Part shown: positions 20,116 through 31,123 of the stretch, one piece after another
Layout of the letters: each line of letters starts with the position of its first letter
How positions within the stretch are numbered: position 1 is the stretch's first letter
Assembly (NCBI GenBank): GCA_036250195.1
Contig: JAVHZZ010000011.1
Location: forward strand, 61,560,919 to 61,624,918
From: Mixophyes australis
Taxonomy: Eukaryota; Chordata; Amphibia; Anura; Limnodynastidae
Direction of reading: 5' to 3'
Length of the DNA: 64,000 nt
Notes under the pieces: generated by a model
Database searches by the model: none
What the model was told of the DNA's origin: nothing
What the model saw: the letters and a program-made list of their open reading frames with translations, nothing else
Translations under genes and position numbers: made by a program

Positions 20116-20798
20116 TGTCACAACTCACTGCAAGGAATAGGATCCATAGGTCTGTCTGACTTGACGCTACACTGACCCAAAGGCGTGGAATCTAACGAGG
20201 CAGTTTGTCTTCACCAGGAGCCTTCACAAGAAGGTATGGGCTTTGCAGCCTCTGCCCCGCAGATCGCGGCCCTGCGGGAGAGTGTCAGGCAAGACCTATA
20301 AGTAGGAGGTGAGCTCAGCAGGGATTTCAACAGTGAGGTGCCGTAAAGTAGCAAACAGAAGTTGTGGAGAAGTGGAGGAGCACAACGGTAGAGGAAACAA
20401 TAGCTGATCTCTATGAGATGATACGCAGAGATGCGTTGCACTAAACAGCAGTGTAGAAACACTGGAACAGACAGTTGAACTCTGTGAGCTGGTATCCAGA
20501 CATGAGCTACACTGAACAACAGTGTAGAAACACTGGAACAAAAATTGTTGAACTCTATGAGCTGATATCCAGTGATGAATTGCGCTGAATCAGTGGTGTA
20601 GAAACACTGGAACAAATAGATGGAGCAGAGGGAGCCACGTCTTGACAGAGTCAGGATAGACAAAAAAAAAACAAGCAACTTGAGTGTCAACTCAATAAAT
20701 AGTAAATAGTGTGCTAATTGAAGGGCTGGATGAATGGGAGCAGACCTGAAACCAAGATGGCCACCACCACTGGAAGGACGCGGCACTCGGTGCTGACA
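20116..20798 (-). repeat. LTR of gypsy element C (683 bp)
   Basis: The minus strand starts TGTCAGCACCGAGTGCCGCG and ends GTTGTGACA. Contains four imperfect ~75-bp units around 20400-20630 (GTAGAAACACTGGAACA...). A TTATAGG promoter-like box lies near 20300. I could not find a self-priming match of the kind seen in A, B and D. Confidence 0.75.
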
Positions 20799-20876
20799 GG
20801 GACCCCTGTCTTGAAGGGGAAGTAGATCGGACCCCTTGTGCAGGGCCGATGTGTGATAGTTTGTTTCTTTACTAAG

Positions 20877-21130
20877 TCACTTGCCGGTATGTATTCTGTT
20901 TAATGAACGTCTGGTGAGATACATGTGAAAATGCAGGACGTCAAAATACCACAACTCGGGCACATACACATCTTCAACCCCTGCCCCTGATCTTTTTGAG
21001 GCTTCCAGCTTATTATGTTCCTTTTTGAAGATAGTCTTCATGTTCTTTATCTTCCCTTTTACCCACTCTACTGTTCCCACAATAATTCTACTGGAACAGG
21101 CTTGGCATAAGGAACGACCGGACTTTGTTC
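20877..21130 (-). pseudogene. MADF-domain protein fragment
   Basis: 67 open residues include WVKGKIKNMKTIFKKEHNK, then SGAGVEDVYVPELWYFDVL, the second half of a MADF (Myb/SANT-related DNA-binding) domain. Residues upstream (to about 21130) may continue it in the same frame. Such domains occur in many DNA transposons and in host transcription factors; no partner gene is seen nearby, so the origin is open. No start codon or first half is found. Confidence 0.55.
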
Positions 21131-21249
21131 CTTTATCGAAGAACCCTCAACGCAGAATTAAAGATAAACAGATGTGAGGTCTATTTATACTGTGTGTGGT
21201 TTTCCCACGCTGTTATGGTCTATTTTTTTGTCAAGCCTGTTCCAGTCTT

Positions 21250-23030
21250 GACACTCCAAAAAAACAAATATATTTCTTTATTTTAAAATACAAATGATTT
21301 CTAGTGAAAGCAATTTTGTGAGGGGCAGTCTCAGTGACATCTTTATTAAGCATGCAAAAACAGGGTGTTCTCTGACTGTGAGCAGCACCCCCAAAAACCA
21401 AATATATTTATTTCTTATACAATCCAAAGTGTTTCTAGTCAAAGCAAATTTATGAGTGGCAGTTGACAAATACATTAAGTTTATGCAAAGAGTCAATATT
21501 TGCAGTGTTGACCCTTCTTTTTGAAGACCTCTGCAATTCGCTCTGGCATGCTGTCAATCAACTTCTGGGGCACATACTGACTGAGGGCCGTCTATTCTTG
21601 CCTAATCAATACTTGGAGTTTATTAGAATTTGTGGGTTTTTGTTTGTCTATCAGCCTCTTGAGGATTGACAGCAAGTTCTCAATGGGATTAAGGTATGGG
21701 AAGTTTCCTGGTCATGGACCCAAAATTTTGATGTTTGGCTAACGAGCTACTTAGTTATCACTTTTACCATGTGGCAAGGTGCTCCTTCATGCTGGAAAAT
21801 GCATTGTTCGTCACCAAACCATTCTTGGATGGTTGGGAGAAGTTGTTCTTGGTACCATTCTTTTTTCATGGCTGTTTTCTTAGGCAAAACTGTGACTCTT
21901 TGCAAACGTAATGTATTTGTCAATAAAAGCCTTTGACACTTATTAAATGCTTGTAATTTTATTTCAGTATACCATAACAACATCTGACAAAAAGGTCTAA
22001 AAACACTGAAGCAGCACACTTTGTGAAAACCAATACTTGTGTCACTCTCAAAACTTTTGGCCATGACTGTAGTCAAAATAATTTTCTGAGGAGCAGTTTC
22101 AGTGACATTAAGTGAGAAAAAAACAGGTTATTCTTTGACTGTGTGCAGGACACCCCAAAAGCAAATACTTTTTTTTATTTTGAAAGCCAAAGTGTTTCTA
22201 GTCAAACCAATTTTGTGAATGGAAGTCTCAGTGACATCTTTAAAAATCGTGAAAAGCATAGATTGTTCTTTGACTGTTAGCAGCACTCCCCAAATACAAA
22301 TACATTTCTTTCTTTAAAAATCCAAAGTGTTTCCAATGAAAGCAATTTTTATAGTGACATCTTTGTTAAGTGGGCAAATTACAGGGTGTTTTTTGACAGT
22401 GAGCAGCAGACTCCAAAGTAAATAGAGATTTATTTCTTGTAAAATCCAAAGGAGTTTTAGCTAAAGCAATTTTGTGAGAGCAGTTTCAGTGACATCTTTA
22501 TTAAGCGTGCAAGAAATGGGTGTTTTTTGACTGTGTTAAACAGACTCCACAACAAAAAAAATATTTCTTTGTTTTAAAATCCAAATTGTTTCTAATGAAA
22601 GCAGTTTTGTGAGGGCCAGTCTCAGTGACATCTTTATTAAGTGGGGAAAAAAAACAGGGTGATTTTGACAGTGAGCAGCACAACCCAAAAAAAAATATAT
22701 ATTTCTTTCTTTTAAATTCCAAATTGTTTCCAATAAAAGCATTCTTGTGAGAGGGCAGTCTTTTGCAACTTTTGTAAGCATGCAAAAAACAGGGTGTTGT
22801 TTGACAGTGATAAGCACACCCTAAAAAACAAATATTTCTTGTTTTTAAACTAAAAAGTGTTTCTAGTGAAATAAACAGCACACCCAACAAACAAATATAT
22901 TTATTTGTTTAAAAATCCAAAGTTTTTCCAGTGAATGCAATTTGGGGAATAAAACAGGGTGCACTTTGACTGTGAGCAGCACACCCCACAAAAGAAATAT
23001 TTTTATTTCTATTAAAATCCAGTCCTATAT
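21250..23030. repeat. ~135-bp diverged tandem repeat
   Basis: Around eleven units with TTTCTAGT(G/C)AAAGCAATTTT, then CAGTGACATCTTTATTAAG, CAGGGTGTT and GTGAGCAGCAC. Copies are 75-90% alike by eye, of varying length, and are split by a Tc1-like insertion at 21461-22076. Non-coding; short frames inside are shadows. Confidence 0.8.
21461..22076 (-). mobile_element. Tc1-like transposon, internally deleted
   Basis: The minus strand begins CTACAGTCATGGCCAAAAGT, a Tc1 end known from fish and frogs, followed by a long inverted-repeat arm (to ~21893). It passes straight into the C-terminal half of the transposase (QEWFGDEQCIFQHEGAPCH ... WPGNFPYLNPIENLLSILK), ending in KKKGQHCKY and a stop at about 21500. 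GAPCH contains the neighbourhood of the second catalytic Asp; NPIENL holds the last catalytic acid. The N-terminal DNA-binding half is deleted. The other arm is cut after ~35 nt. Confidence 0.85.
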
Positions 23031-23603
23031 TATCTTCTTATCTCATTCATTGATTTATGCATTAGTCTATCATATTTAAGGCACCTGACCCTCTGCTATG
23101 GGGCCAGATCTTTGAGTCTCTCAGTCAGTTTAGATGTGGCTCCCAGTGGATCTGTATGCAGCAGCTTCTCAGCTCACCTGGAACTCTGGGTGGTTCAGTG
23201 CCTGCAGATTATTACTCCATCTACACTGAGCAGCTTCTCAGCTTTCCCCGTCCTCTGTGTGATTCCATGACAGCAGGCTATTATTTCCCCTGATCTACAG
23301 CTCAAATGCTTCACAGCTGCACCTTGACTTCTGGACAGCTCTGGCCACCAGTCCAACTCCACCAGCAGCTTCCCTGTTCCACCGGTACCTGCTTACCTTT
23401 AGTGCTCTCCAACTGGTCTCACCCAGAACCCACTCAGAGAACCGTGACCAGTGAGGTGGAATCTGTAAAGTTGCAAAACCCATACCTCCTTGCTGGGGTC
23501 CTTGGCAAACACCTATTGCCTCTGAAGAATCCGCGCCTCTTATTAGGGTAGTGCTAAACTGTGTAAACCGCAATTATCCCTCAAATCCCTTGATTTAGTG
23601 ACA
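23030..23603 (+). repeat. LTR of gypsy element D (5' part unclear)
   Basis: Ends TTAGTGACA at 23603. Contains TATTTAA at 23073 and, 30 nt later, GCCAGATCTT at 23103-23112. The left edge against the tandem repeat is not clean; no TG start is evident, so it may be truncated. Confidence 0.6.
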
Positions 23604-23605
23604 AT

Positions 23606-23615
23606 AATATCTGGC
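23606..23615 (+). promoter_or_regulatory. Self-priming primer-binding site of element D
   Basis: AATATCTGGC begins 2 nt after the LTR end. It is complementary to GCCAGATCTT (23103-23112) at nine of ten positions. Same spacing as in elements A and B. Confidence 0.6.
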
Positions 23616-23620
23616 CAGCA

Positions 23621-25045
23621 ATGGCTCCTTCTGGAGAACCATCAGCAAAGGATATGCTACAGCATCTAGTAGGAAGAGTGAAACAACAGGATGCCACCCA
23701 ATTCCAGTTACTGTAGTCCCTTTAAGCTCTTGCTTCTCGTTTGGACACCCTCCAGGCTTCTCTGCCCAATCCCCCGCCACTGACGGCTGACAGCTCCCGA
23801 ATCTCATGCCCCTGGAGTGGCTCCAGCTACCCCCTATACCTTATGGCTTCTTATGCTATCCAAATTTGATGGCAACCCCAAGACATGTTGGCAGTTTCTA
23901 AATCAGTGCTCAATGTGAATTTGTACTTAAACCTCAAAACTTCACCAATAGGACAAAGGTCACCTACATGATTTCCATGGTCTCTGGTCAAGTTTACGCA
24001 TCTACCTCTCCTCTCTGGGAGCAAGACGATCCCCTTCTTCTTGAAATCTTTGATTAACCTGGTCAAGTCTCCTCTGCTGCCTCAATTATCTTGAGCCTTT
24101 GCCAAGTTTTCTGTTATATTGCCCAATATGTCATCCAGTTCCGCACACTGTCATCTGACCTCCAATGGAACAACAAAGCTTTGGTGGAAACCTACGGGCA
24201 AGGATTCTCTAATAGCATTAAGAATGTTCTGGCTCCTCAGAAACTACCATCTACCCTAGATGCCTTAATTTCTCTCTACAATTGAATTGACATTCATTTC
24301 CAGGAGAGTTCCTCAGCAAAGGAACCTACCCTTTTATCCACTTTCAAGTTGCCCCCTTACTTTCTAGCATACAACTCCGCCTGACGAACCCAGGCAATTA
24401 GGGCGTTCTAGACCTACTCCAGAGGAACGGGAGAGGAGGATAAAAAACAACCACTGAATTTATTGTGCTGATCCTGGACTCTCCCAATCCAACCATCTGT
24501 GCCATATCTGTAATGCTCCACTGCCCTTGTAGCCAACTCAATTCCTCTGCTTTCCTAGACACGGGGCTGCAGGGAATTTCATCTCATGTTCGTTGGTGAA
24601 CCAATGGTCTCTGTCTACTTCTCTTTTAGAAGTTCCAGTAGCCATCACCGCTATAAATGGTAGACACATCTCTAAGGAAATCATCCGTCTCTGGACTGAC
24701 CCTCTTACCCTCCAGGTAGGAGCCCTTCATTTTGAAAAAATCTTCTTTCTCATCCTGCCCCAGATTACTAGTGCTATTATTATGGGCATCCCATAGCTTC
24801 AACAACACTCACCTCAAGTGGACTGGTCCTCCTCCCATATTCTAGAATGGGGTTTGGCCTCTAAAACTCGCTGCTTTACTGAGATCAAACCAGTTAATTC
24901 TGTGCCCACCTTATTCAAAGCAGTTGAACCTTCCGTACTCCTTCAGTACTCCTATTTTGCAGATGTCTTCAATAAGTGCCAGCCTGAGTTCCATCCTTCT
25001 CATTGTCCCTTGCACTACCCCATCAAACTTCAACCTACGATAAAT
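23621..25045 (+). pseudogene. Gag-protease-pol start of gypsy element D
   Basis: Begins ATGGCTCCTTCTGGAGAACC (MAPSGEPSAKDMLQHLV), matching the start of family A Gag (EPTAKEMLQHLV). Later pieces: AQYVIQFRTLSSDLQWNNKAL at 24120-24285; a protease site LDTGAAGN near 24572; the segment VNQWSLSTSLLEVPVAITAINGRH (24596-24670) that links protease to RT; and FADVFNKCQPE at 24957. It stops before the RT core at about 25045. Many stops and frameshifts; truncated 3' end. Confidence 0.78.
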
Positions 25046-26635
25046 CTGACAATTCATATATTATTTTTTCTTTACTACTATATTTATGTTATGAGTTATA
25101 CATATTAACTATAATTTCTCCTTTATAATTGCAATAACTGTTGTCATTAAATTGAGAGAGAATATTGTAAAGGTTGATTCCAGTGGGGGTGAGATTATTT
25201 TGGGTGGTGACCTTGACTAAATGTTGACAATGATCAGACTAAGATTGATGAGTGAATAGAGGAAGACTGGTCCATTCTGAGCTGAATCCTTAATCCATAG
25301 TCTTAATATTTTATTTTGTGGGGGCCCAAACGTATCAATCACTTCAGTCACAAAAGTGGCATTTCCTGTTGATGAAGTTCATTTTAAAGTACATAATTGT
25401 AGGACACTGGGCTTTGCCCACCTGCTTTTTTATAAAATAATCACCCTACTAACAAGATGGTGCTGCTATTTTCATGTTTAATTTATGTACAATGCCATTT
25501 TCTTGTACTATAATCTATTATGTTTTAATTAAGATATATGTTGTATATTTTATTAAGCTGCCACCTGTATTTTTATTAGACTGCCATGCTGTGTGCAACT
25601 ACTTTGCATCCAATGTCATCTTAGTTTGGTACCAGGAAATATATATTTTAATAAATTGCCATCTTACTACCTATCTGTGTAAGTTCCACCAATCTGTTTC
25701 ATTTGCATCCAAATGCTATCTCCTGGTGGCAAAAAGATATAATACTGTCTTGAAGCTAGAGATTTGGTCTAAAGGCATGAGAACAAAAACTAACTATCCA
25801 TTGACCTGTTACAGAAATCCATTTAATATTAGGTAATGTGGTAATGTTTTTAGCCAGCAAGCTTGCAACAACTAATATTGTTGCTATTTGAAAAGTTAAC
25901 ATTATAAAACAGACTGTAAAATACATGTAAATGACATTAACACTAATGGAGGAACAAAACAAACCCAAAAGCACATGATTTTTATTTATCATTTTTTATC
26001 AAATTATTTTGGGTGAAATAAAAAAACAAAACAAAACACTATTGTTAGGTGGATGCTAAAACAAAATATTAAATGAATTGATATGAATGTGCATGATTTC
26101 CTTTCAAATTAAATTGTTTAAAAAAGAGGTCAGTAGACGGACAGCATCAGAAGTAAACATTTAACAAATGATGATAGACCAAGGCCAAAATGTTAAATAG
26201 CAAAAAATGGAACTGGCCTTGAAAGTTAGTTTAATTTGGGCAAGAATGCCAGGGAAATTAGCCTGGAAGAGTTGAGTGTATGGTTTAGTGATAAAAACCA
26301 CAAGATATTTGATATTTTGGATGCTCCAGTTGAATGGTAATAATTGCTCAAGAAGCGACTTGTCTGATGGAGGGATTTAAAAGTCCAGAACCTCTGTCTT
26401 GTCCGAGTTAACCTTGTAGCCTGATCTAAGCCACATCTCACATAACAATGGACATTTGAGAGAAATGATAATTACCTTAGCTAACACAAGCAAAATTACT
26501 TCTGCTGTCCTTATTTTCATACAATATGGCAATATTTTTTATATTTCTACAATATTGCAGGTAATAGCAAGGACAAAATGTACCTGAAATAACAATACAC
26601 ATAATATACCGATGCTCTTGTGTATATACATAGAC
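25046..26635. other. AT-rich sequence without recognised genes
   Basis: No coding similarity. A segment near 25410 (AGGACACTGGGCTTTGCCCA) resembles 36690 (AGGACACTAGGCTTTGCCTG), so part of it is an unnamed dispersed repeat. Otherwise nothing recognised. Confidence 0.5.
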
Positions 26636-26972
26636 CGGGCCAAGGATTAAAAAGAACATCAAACTGTTAGAAACGTGTAATGAATAAAAAGTCCTCAGTC
26701 CAGTGGGACCCCGTTTTGTAACATAACTCCCCCACTTTTTAAACTTGAGCCCCAGTCTGTTCTGCAGATACTACTGCAGGTTTTATGCGGTCCCTCATGA
26801 GGTGAACCAATTTTCTGCTGGGCTGTGCGCAGCTTCCACCATTCACTTGTTGCACTTTGTTATATTCTTGTAGTATATACTTACACTGGGCCAATGATTA
26901 AAAAGTACACTAAACTGTGAGAAACAGGTGATGAAAAAAAGTTCTCAGTCAAGTGGGAGCCAGTTTTGTCAG
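26636..26972. repeat. Imperfect direct repeat, ~80 bp, 250 bp apart
   Basis: The block GGGCCAAGGATTAAAAAG...GTCCTCAGTCCAGTGGGA at 26636-26720 recurs as GGGCCAATGATTAAAAAG...GTTCTCAGTCAAGTGGGA at 26888-26970. Could be the two ends of an old insertion; no terminal features identified. Confidence 0.6.
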
Positions 26973-27057
26973 GCATCAACCCCTCCAAAACCAGCAACTG
27001 ATCCAAAATCACCGGCCCAATTAGTGTGTCTTCAGGCCACGTGTTAGCCTCTTTGGG

Positions 27058-28434
27058 ATGTCAGATGCTGAGGTGGTCCATCAGTATTGGCTCCCACCTC
27101 ATGTCATCTTGGACACCCTGTGCATTGTGCAGAGTGACCTAGGGCCAATGCGCAGCATCCGGACAGCAATAATGCCATTGACCAAACTGTTGGTAGCATT
27201 GCACTTTTGCACCACTGGATTGTCCCAGACAACAGTGGAAGTCATCCCAGGGATGTCCCAATCCACCTTCTTTCGTGTACTGAAGATGGTGCTAAGGGCA
27301 TTCCTGTCATGGCTCAGCAAATTTATCCAGGGCCATCTTTTCCATTGGGCACGATGGGCAGCTGCCCGGGGGCCCCACAGGCAAGGGGGCCCCATAGGCA
27401 CGGCTCTTAATGAGAATAAATAATCCTGCAAAAAAAACCTTCAAGGGTCACTGAGCAAGTACATCTATCTATGTCTATCTCTATATATCTATAGCTATAT
27501 CTGTATCTGTATCTGTATACATCTATATATCTATATCTATATCTATATCTTAAGGCCCTGGTGCACTGCTTTGCCCGGGGGCCCATAATGTTGTTAAGAT
27601 GGCCCTGAATTTATCCATCTGTTACTTAATGAGGACTCCCTTGTGCTCATGAAGCAGCACTTTGCCACCATAGCCGGCTTTCCGCACGTCATAGGGGCAG
27701 TAGCTGGGACACGTAGCATTGGTTCCGTCGGGTGGGAATGCTTACAATTTTTTGAATAGGAATAATTTCCACTTGATAAATGTTCAGGCTATATGTGACT
27801 CGTCTCTCTAGACGCAAATTACAACTAATGTAAGGGGGTGCAAGTCCACATGGTGACGTGTGGCTTTTAGGTACTTTCTTTAATGTATTTTTTATGTATC
27901 ATTTGTACCTGTTGTGGTCATTCAGACCTTCCTATACACTGCCAGATATGCTTGTTTGCCCTCTGTTGCTAAATCTGAACACTCTGTTATATTGTTAGTG
28001 CATGCTTCAATGCAAGATGTGTATTTGTGTGTGGTGGTGGTTGTAAGTGGCAGAACAAATGTCAGCTTTTAAAGTTGCAAAAACTAACAAACCTCCATGA
28101 TCTTTGACATGCTCAAACCCAAATTTAAATATGTACACACATTTTAAAGTTAGTTACATCTCCAATGACACATGGTTAAACCAATGTACAAATGTACAAT
28201 TTTAGGATGCTTTGCTTTCCATGAATAATTAGACAACCAAGGCCTGATTCATTAAAGAAAATAAGACAAAAGAAGGATTACATTTTCTCCTGGTTAAATC
28301 ATGTTACATTGCAAGGGGGGCAAATTAGTGCATTATACATGGGTGATGAGGAGGTGGAGGACGCCGACCCAAGCCGCCCTGAAATGGAGGAGGCAGCTCA
28401 CTACAGGCAGTATGTGTTATCTACGTACATTTAA
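27058..28434 (+). pseudogene. PIF/Harbinger transposase with nested MITE
   Basis: The N-terminal part (27058-27330) reads MSDAEVVHQYWLPPHVILDTL and continues with the helical domain (LLVALHFCTTG, GMSQSTFFRVLKMVL) of HARBI1-like transposases. After the MITE at 27328-27607 the frame resumes with LLNEDSLVLMKQHFATIAGF and PHVIGAVAGTR; the family has GA(I/V)DGTH, so the first catalytic Asp is replaced by Ala. INVQAICDSSL follows (to ~27815). A likely last coding piece at 28339-28434 (GDEEVEDADPSRPEMEEA ... stop) is an acidic C-terminal tail. The remaining catalytic residues are missing. It lies convergent to a Myb-like partner. Confidence 0.8.
27328..27607. mobile_element. hAT MITE with perfect TSD inside Harbinger transposase
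   Basis: Inverted ends CAGGGCCATCTT and AAGATGGCCCTG; flanked by AATTTATC at 27320-27327 and 27608-27615. 280 bp, including a TATCTA/TCTATA microsatellite (about 27460-27550) and GGGGGCCC-rich segments. The ends and 8-bp duplication are of hAT type. Confidence 0.93.
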
Positions 28435-28589
28435 TGTTACAATCTGGTATAAATGTCACTTTTAAAATTTATTAGATAAAAAACAGAAACTTGGTTTTGT
28501 GCATGATTAGACAAGTGTATAAGAATTAATATTAAACAAAAATAGAAAACCACACATCATCCATAAAAAATAAAAATAGAAAAGTACAG

Positions 28590-30670
28590 TCATTTTCTAC
28601 GCCGCTTGGCCCGTGGCTGTGTGGTCTTTGGGCTTTTTGACCTGCCTTCTGTTTACCCATGAAAGTAGAAGAAGCAGTGATCATTGGGGCAGCCAAAGTG
28701 GCTGGAGGGTGTGCTGAAGTGGCTGAAGGCTGGACAGAAGTGTCCAGGAGAGGAAGTGTGGGATGGGAAGAAGGAAGAGTGGACTGCGGGGGAGCCAGAG
28801 TGGGTTGGCGAGTAGCCAGAATGGGTTGGGGGATATGCATAGGGGGCTGGGCGGTATGCAGTGGGTCTGAGGGTAGGAAGAATGGGCTGGGGGTTTGCAG
28901 AGTGCACTAGGGGTATGCAGAGAGGGCTGGTGGGTGGAATGGTTTGGAGCCAAAATAATGCATTTTGGTTGGAGAGGGTCATGGGACAGCATTGCAAATG
29001 TGGGTATTATTAAAGGGGGAAAATAAAGAATCATGATGTGGCAGAGGGTCTGGTGTTGGTAAGTTAGGAAGATGGACAGGAGTGAGGTATTGTAATAATT
29101 GGGAAGGAGAGGAAACTTGGGACATTTGGCTAGGATGGTTAGAAGTAACATTTTTGGCAACCAGGTCAGTGAGACGGGAAAGGTTGTTGTGAATGTCTGT
29201 GAACATGGAATTTATTGTGCTGAGGGAAGTGTCCAACTTGTGCTCAATATAGGCTAGAGTAGTGCAAACCTCCTTGGTGCTTTCTAATTGCGTGTTTGAG
29301 TGGTGCAGGTCGTGATATACTTGTATGTGTGTCTTCTGCCTAATGTCCTCTCCTTGCTCCTCCATCTGAGACTCCTCTACATCATGGGCCTCCTCCACCA
29401 GGTCCTCCACCACATCCTCATTGCCCTCGTTAACTGTAAAAAGAGACAAAAAACAAATGTATGGTTATTCACAAACATAAAAAAGTGTGTTATATATCAA
29501 TACTTTGTACCCTATTTTGCTGTGTACCAAGAGTGTAAGACTACCTACAATTTTGAAGCACAAATGTAAACATTCCTGTATCAACCAGTATATATGCTGG
29601 ACTATTAACTATGCATCATTTGTATCTAGAGATATGATTTTGTCAGTAAATATCCCTTTATTTTAAACAATGTGGTCTATTTGTACACTAGGATGACTAT
29701 GTTGTGGAAGTGGCAAGGATTTGTTATGTGCATTCCAAATTTACTAGTAAGCCAGGTAATGTTGGGGGAAGGGGGGTAATTTGTTCAGGCAAAAACATGC
29801 AAGTCTGTGAAACAATGTATAATTGTTTACAATGTACGTCTGGGAGATAGATCTTCTAATAGGGTTGGGTTGCATCCATTATCAATTTGGCCCACCACCA
29901 CGAGCCTCGGTGATCCACGGCTTGCTTCCTCCATCGGCCCCCGGGTGTCATGGCAACAGCTGGGACGTAACTTCCGGTACCCGTCGTCCCTTCTGTGCAG
30001 CTCCAAGTCCCAGCAATGCTGAGTAGGCTGGCGTGTGCGCATATTAGTAAACAGCCTACGGGCTAATTAATCTGAAATTATTTTATTAAGCAGCCTCTGG
30101 GGATACTTGTAGGACAGGGCCCTGATTGGTTTTTTTCTGTATTTAAGGCAGGGAGGGCCGATTATAGTGTTTCCAGTCTTGTGCTGTAGCTGATCTGCTG
30201 TTGGATTCCTGTCTGCCTGTCTGCACATAAAGCTCTACAGGAAAGGCAGCTGCTAAAGATGAAGACCTCTACCCTATCCATTCTAAAAGCGCATCTTGGT
30301 GGTCGTGAGCCCCAACACCTACTCCTCGCACCATCTGCTCATCTATGCAAGTCAATGTCATGGTCTCCAGGGAACTGAGGGCTAATTGCAGAGGGGAACC
30401 ACCGCCTGTCGTTTTGCATGTCTGCGTCAATCCCTCAACTTGTCTTTTAGATGATGCTTAAAGTCTTGCCAGTTGTGAGCAATGAGAAAATATAATGTTT
30501 CAAATTAGGCAAAACACTAATATTTGCTTTTATTTGTTGACCTGCATAACAATGTCATCCCATATCCAGGTTTTGGCTGGACCAGAGAGCTGCTGGGTGG
30601 TGGAGTATAGCTTGTCTACCACCAGCTGTACCAGAATCTCAATATCTTGAGGGCTGTAATTGGGCTGTCA
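28590..30670 (-). pseudogene. Myb/SANT-like partner protein of Harbinger transposon
   Basis: The first coding piece (30670 to ~30535) reads SPQDIEILVQLVVDKLY and AKTWIWDDIVMQVN, the Myb/SANT-like DNA-binding domain of Harbinger-associated proteins. A next piece (~30445-30285) contains GGGSPLQLALSSLETMTL. The last exon (29437 to 28590) opens after a good 3' splice site (TTTTTTGTCTCTTTTTACAG) with an acidic stretch, then LAYIEHKLDTSLSTINSMF (coil-like), a Pro-rich region with frameshifts and the nuclear-localisation-like tail PRAKRRRK before a stop at 28590. Such proteins bring the transposase to the nucleus and element ends. It is decayed. Confidence 0.65.
29840..30285. other. Unclassified GC-richer insert between Myb coding pieces
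   Basis: Contains a TATTTAAGG promoter-like box near 30141 and a GATTGG box just upstream (30123), and lacks similarity to the Myb gene on either side. Could be a promoter-bearing LTR fragment or intron sequence. GTCTGGGAGATAGAT at ~29840 recurs at ~33225. Confidence 0.3.
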
Positions 30671-31123
30671 CCGCTTTGCCTCTGAAGCCAAGGTGCCTGA
30701 GGACTGACTGGGGCCTGCCTGCTCATGGTTAGAAATATTTAGTAGTTTTCTAAATAGAAGAAAATAGAGTGTCATCAGTAACAATACTGGAATGCCCTGC
30801 AAGTGTCTGATATAAGCCATTGTACTCACCAATAATACAAAAGATCTAGAAGATAATTCACAAAAAATGTTTCTGAGCTCCTGATAAGAAGTCACAATAT
30901 GGCAGGGCTGAATGATTGTTTCACCAGCTCTTACATAGGGCATACAGGTGCTTTTTATTGTGATTTGATGCAGATGCTTTCACCTCTGATTGGCGATGAA
31001 TGATTAGCAAGGGGATTGGCCCCCAACTGCCAGGATACGGTTAATGACAGAATAATTGGCAGGTGAATTAGATATCTTACATACGGTATTGAAGAGATAT
31101 GCGAATGACATGCTTACGCCCAT

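Larger units (their letters stand above)
11873..20798 (-). mobile_element. Old Ty3/gypsy element C with nested insertions
   Basis: Minus-strand order: LTR (20116-20798), gag (~20093-19213), protease/RT/RNase H (~19150-17230), integrase pieces (16580-16534 and 12628-12341), MITE fragment, LTR fragment (12190-11873). Integrase C-terminus and chromodomain are deleted. Interrupted by solo LTR E and element B. The outer flanks show no matching 5-bp duplication. Confidence 0.75.

Noticed and set aside
20250..20330. Self-priming match for element C
   Set aside because: The sequence after its LTR (GAACAGGCAC) has no 10-nt complement at +31 from the TTATAGG box; only a 5-7-nt match elsewhere, which is not convincing.
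21747..22076. A 109-residue frame that seems to start with a novel N-terminus before Tc1 transposase
   Set aside because: Its first ~70 residues are a chance reading through the terminal inverted-repeat arm; only the last part is transposase.
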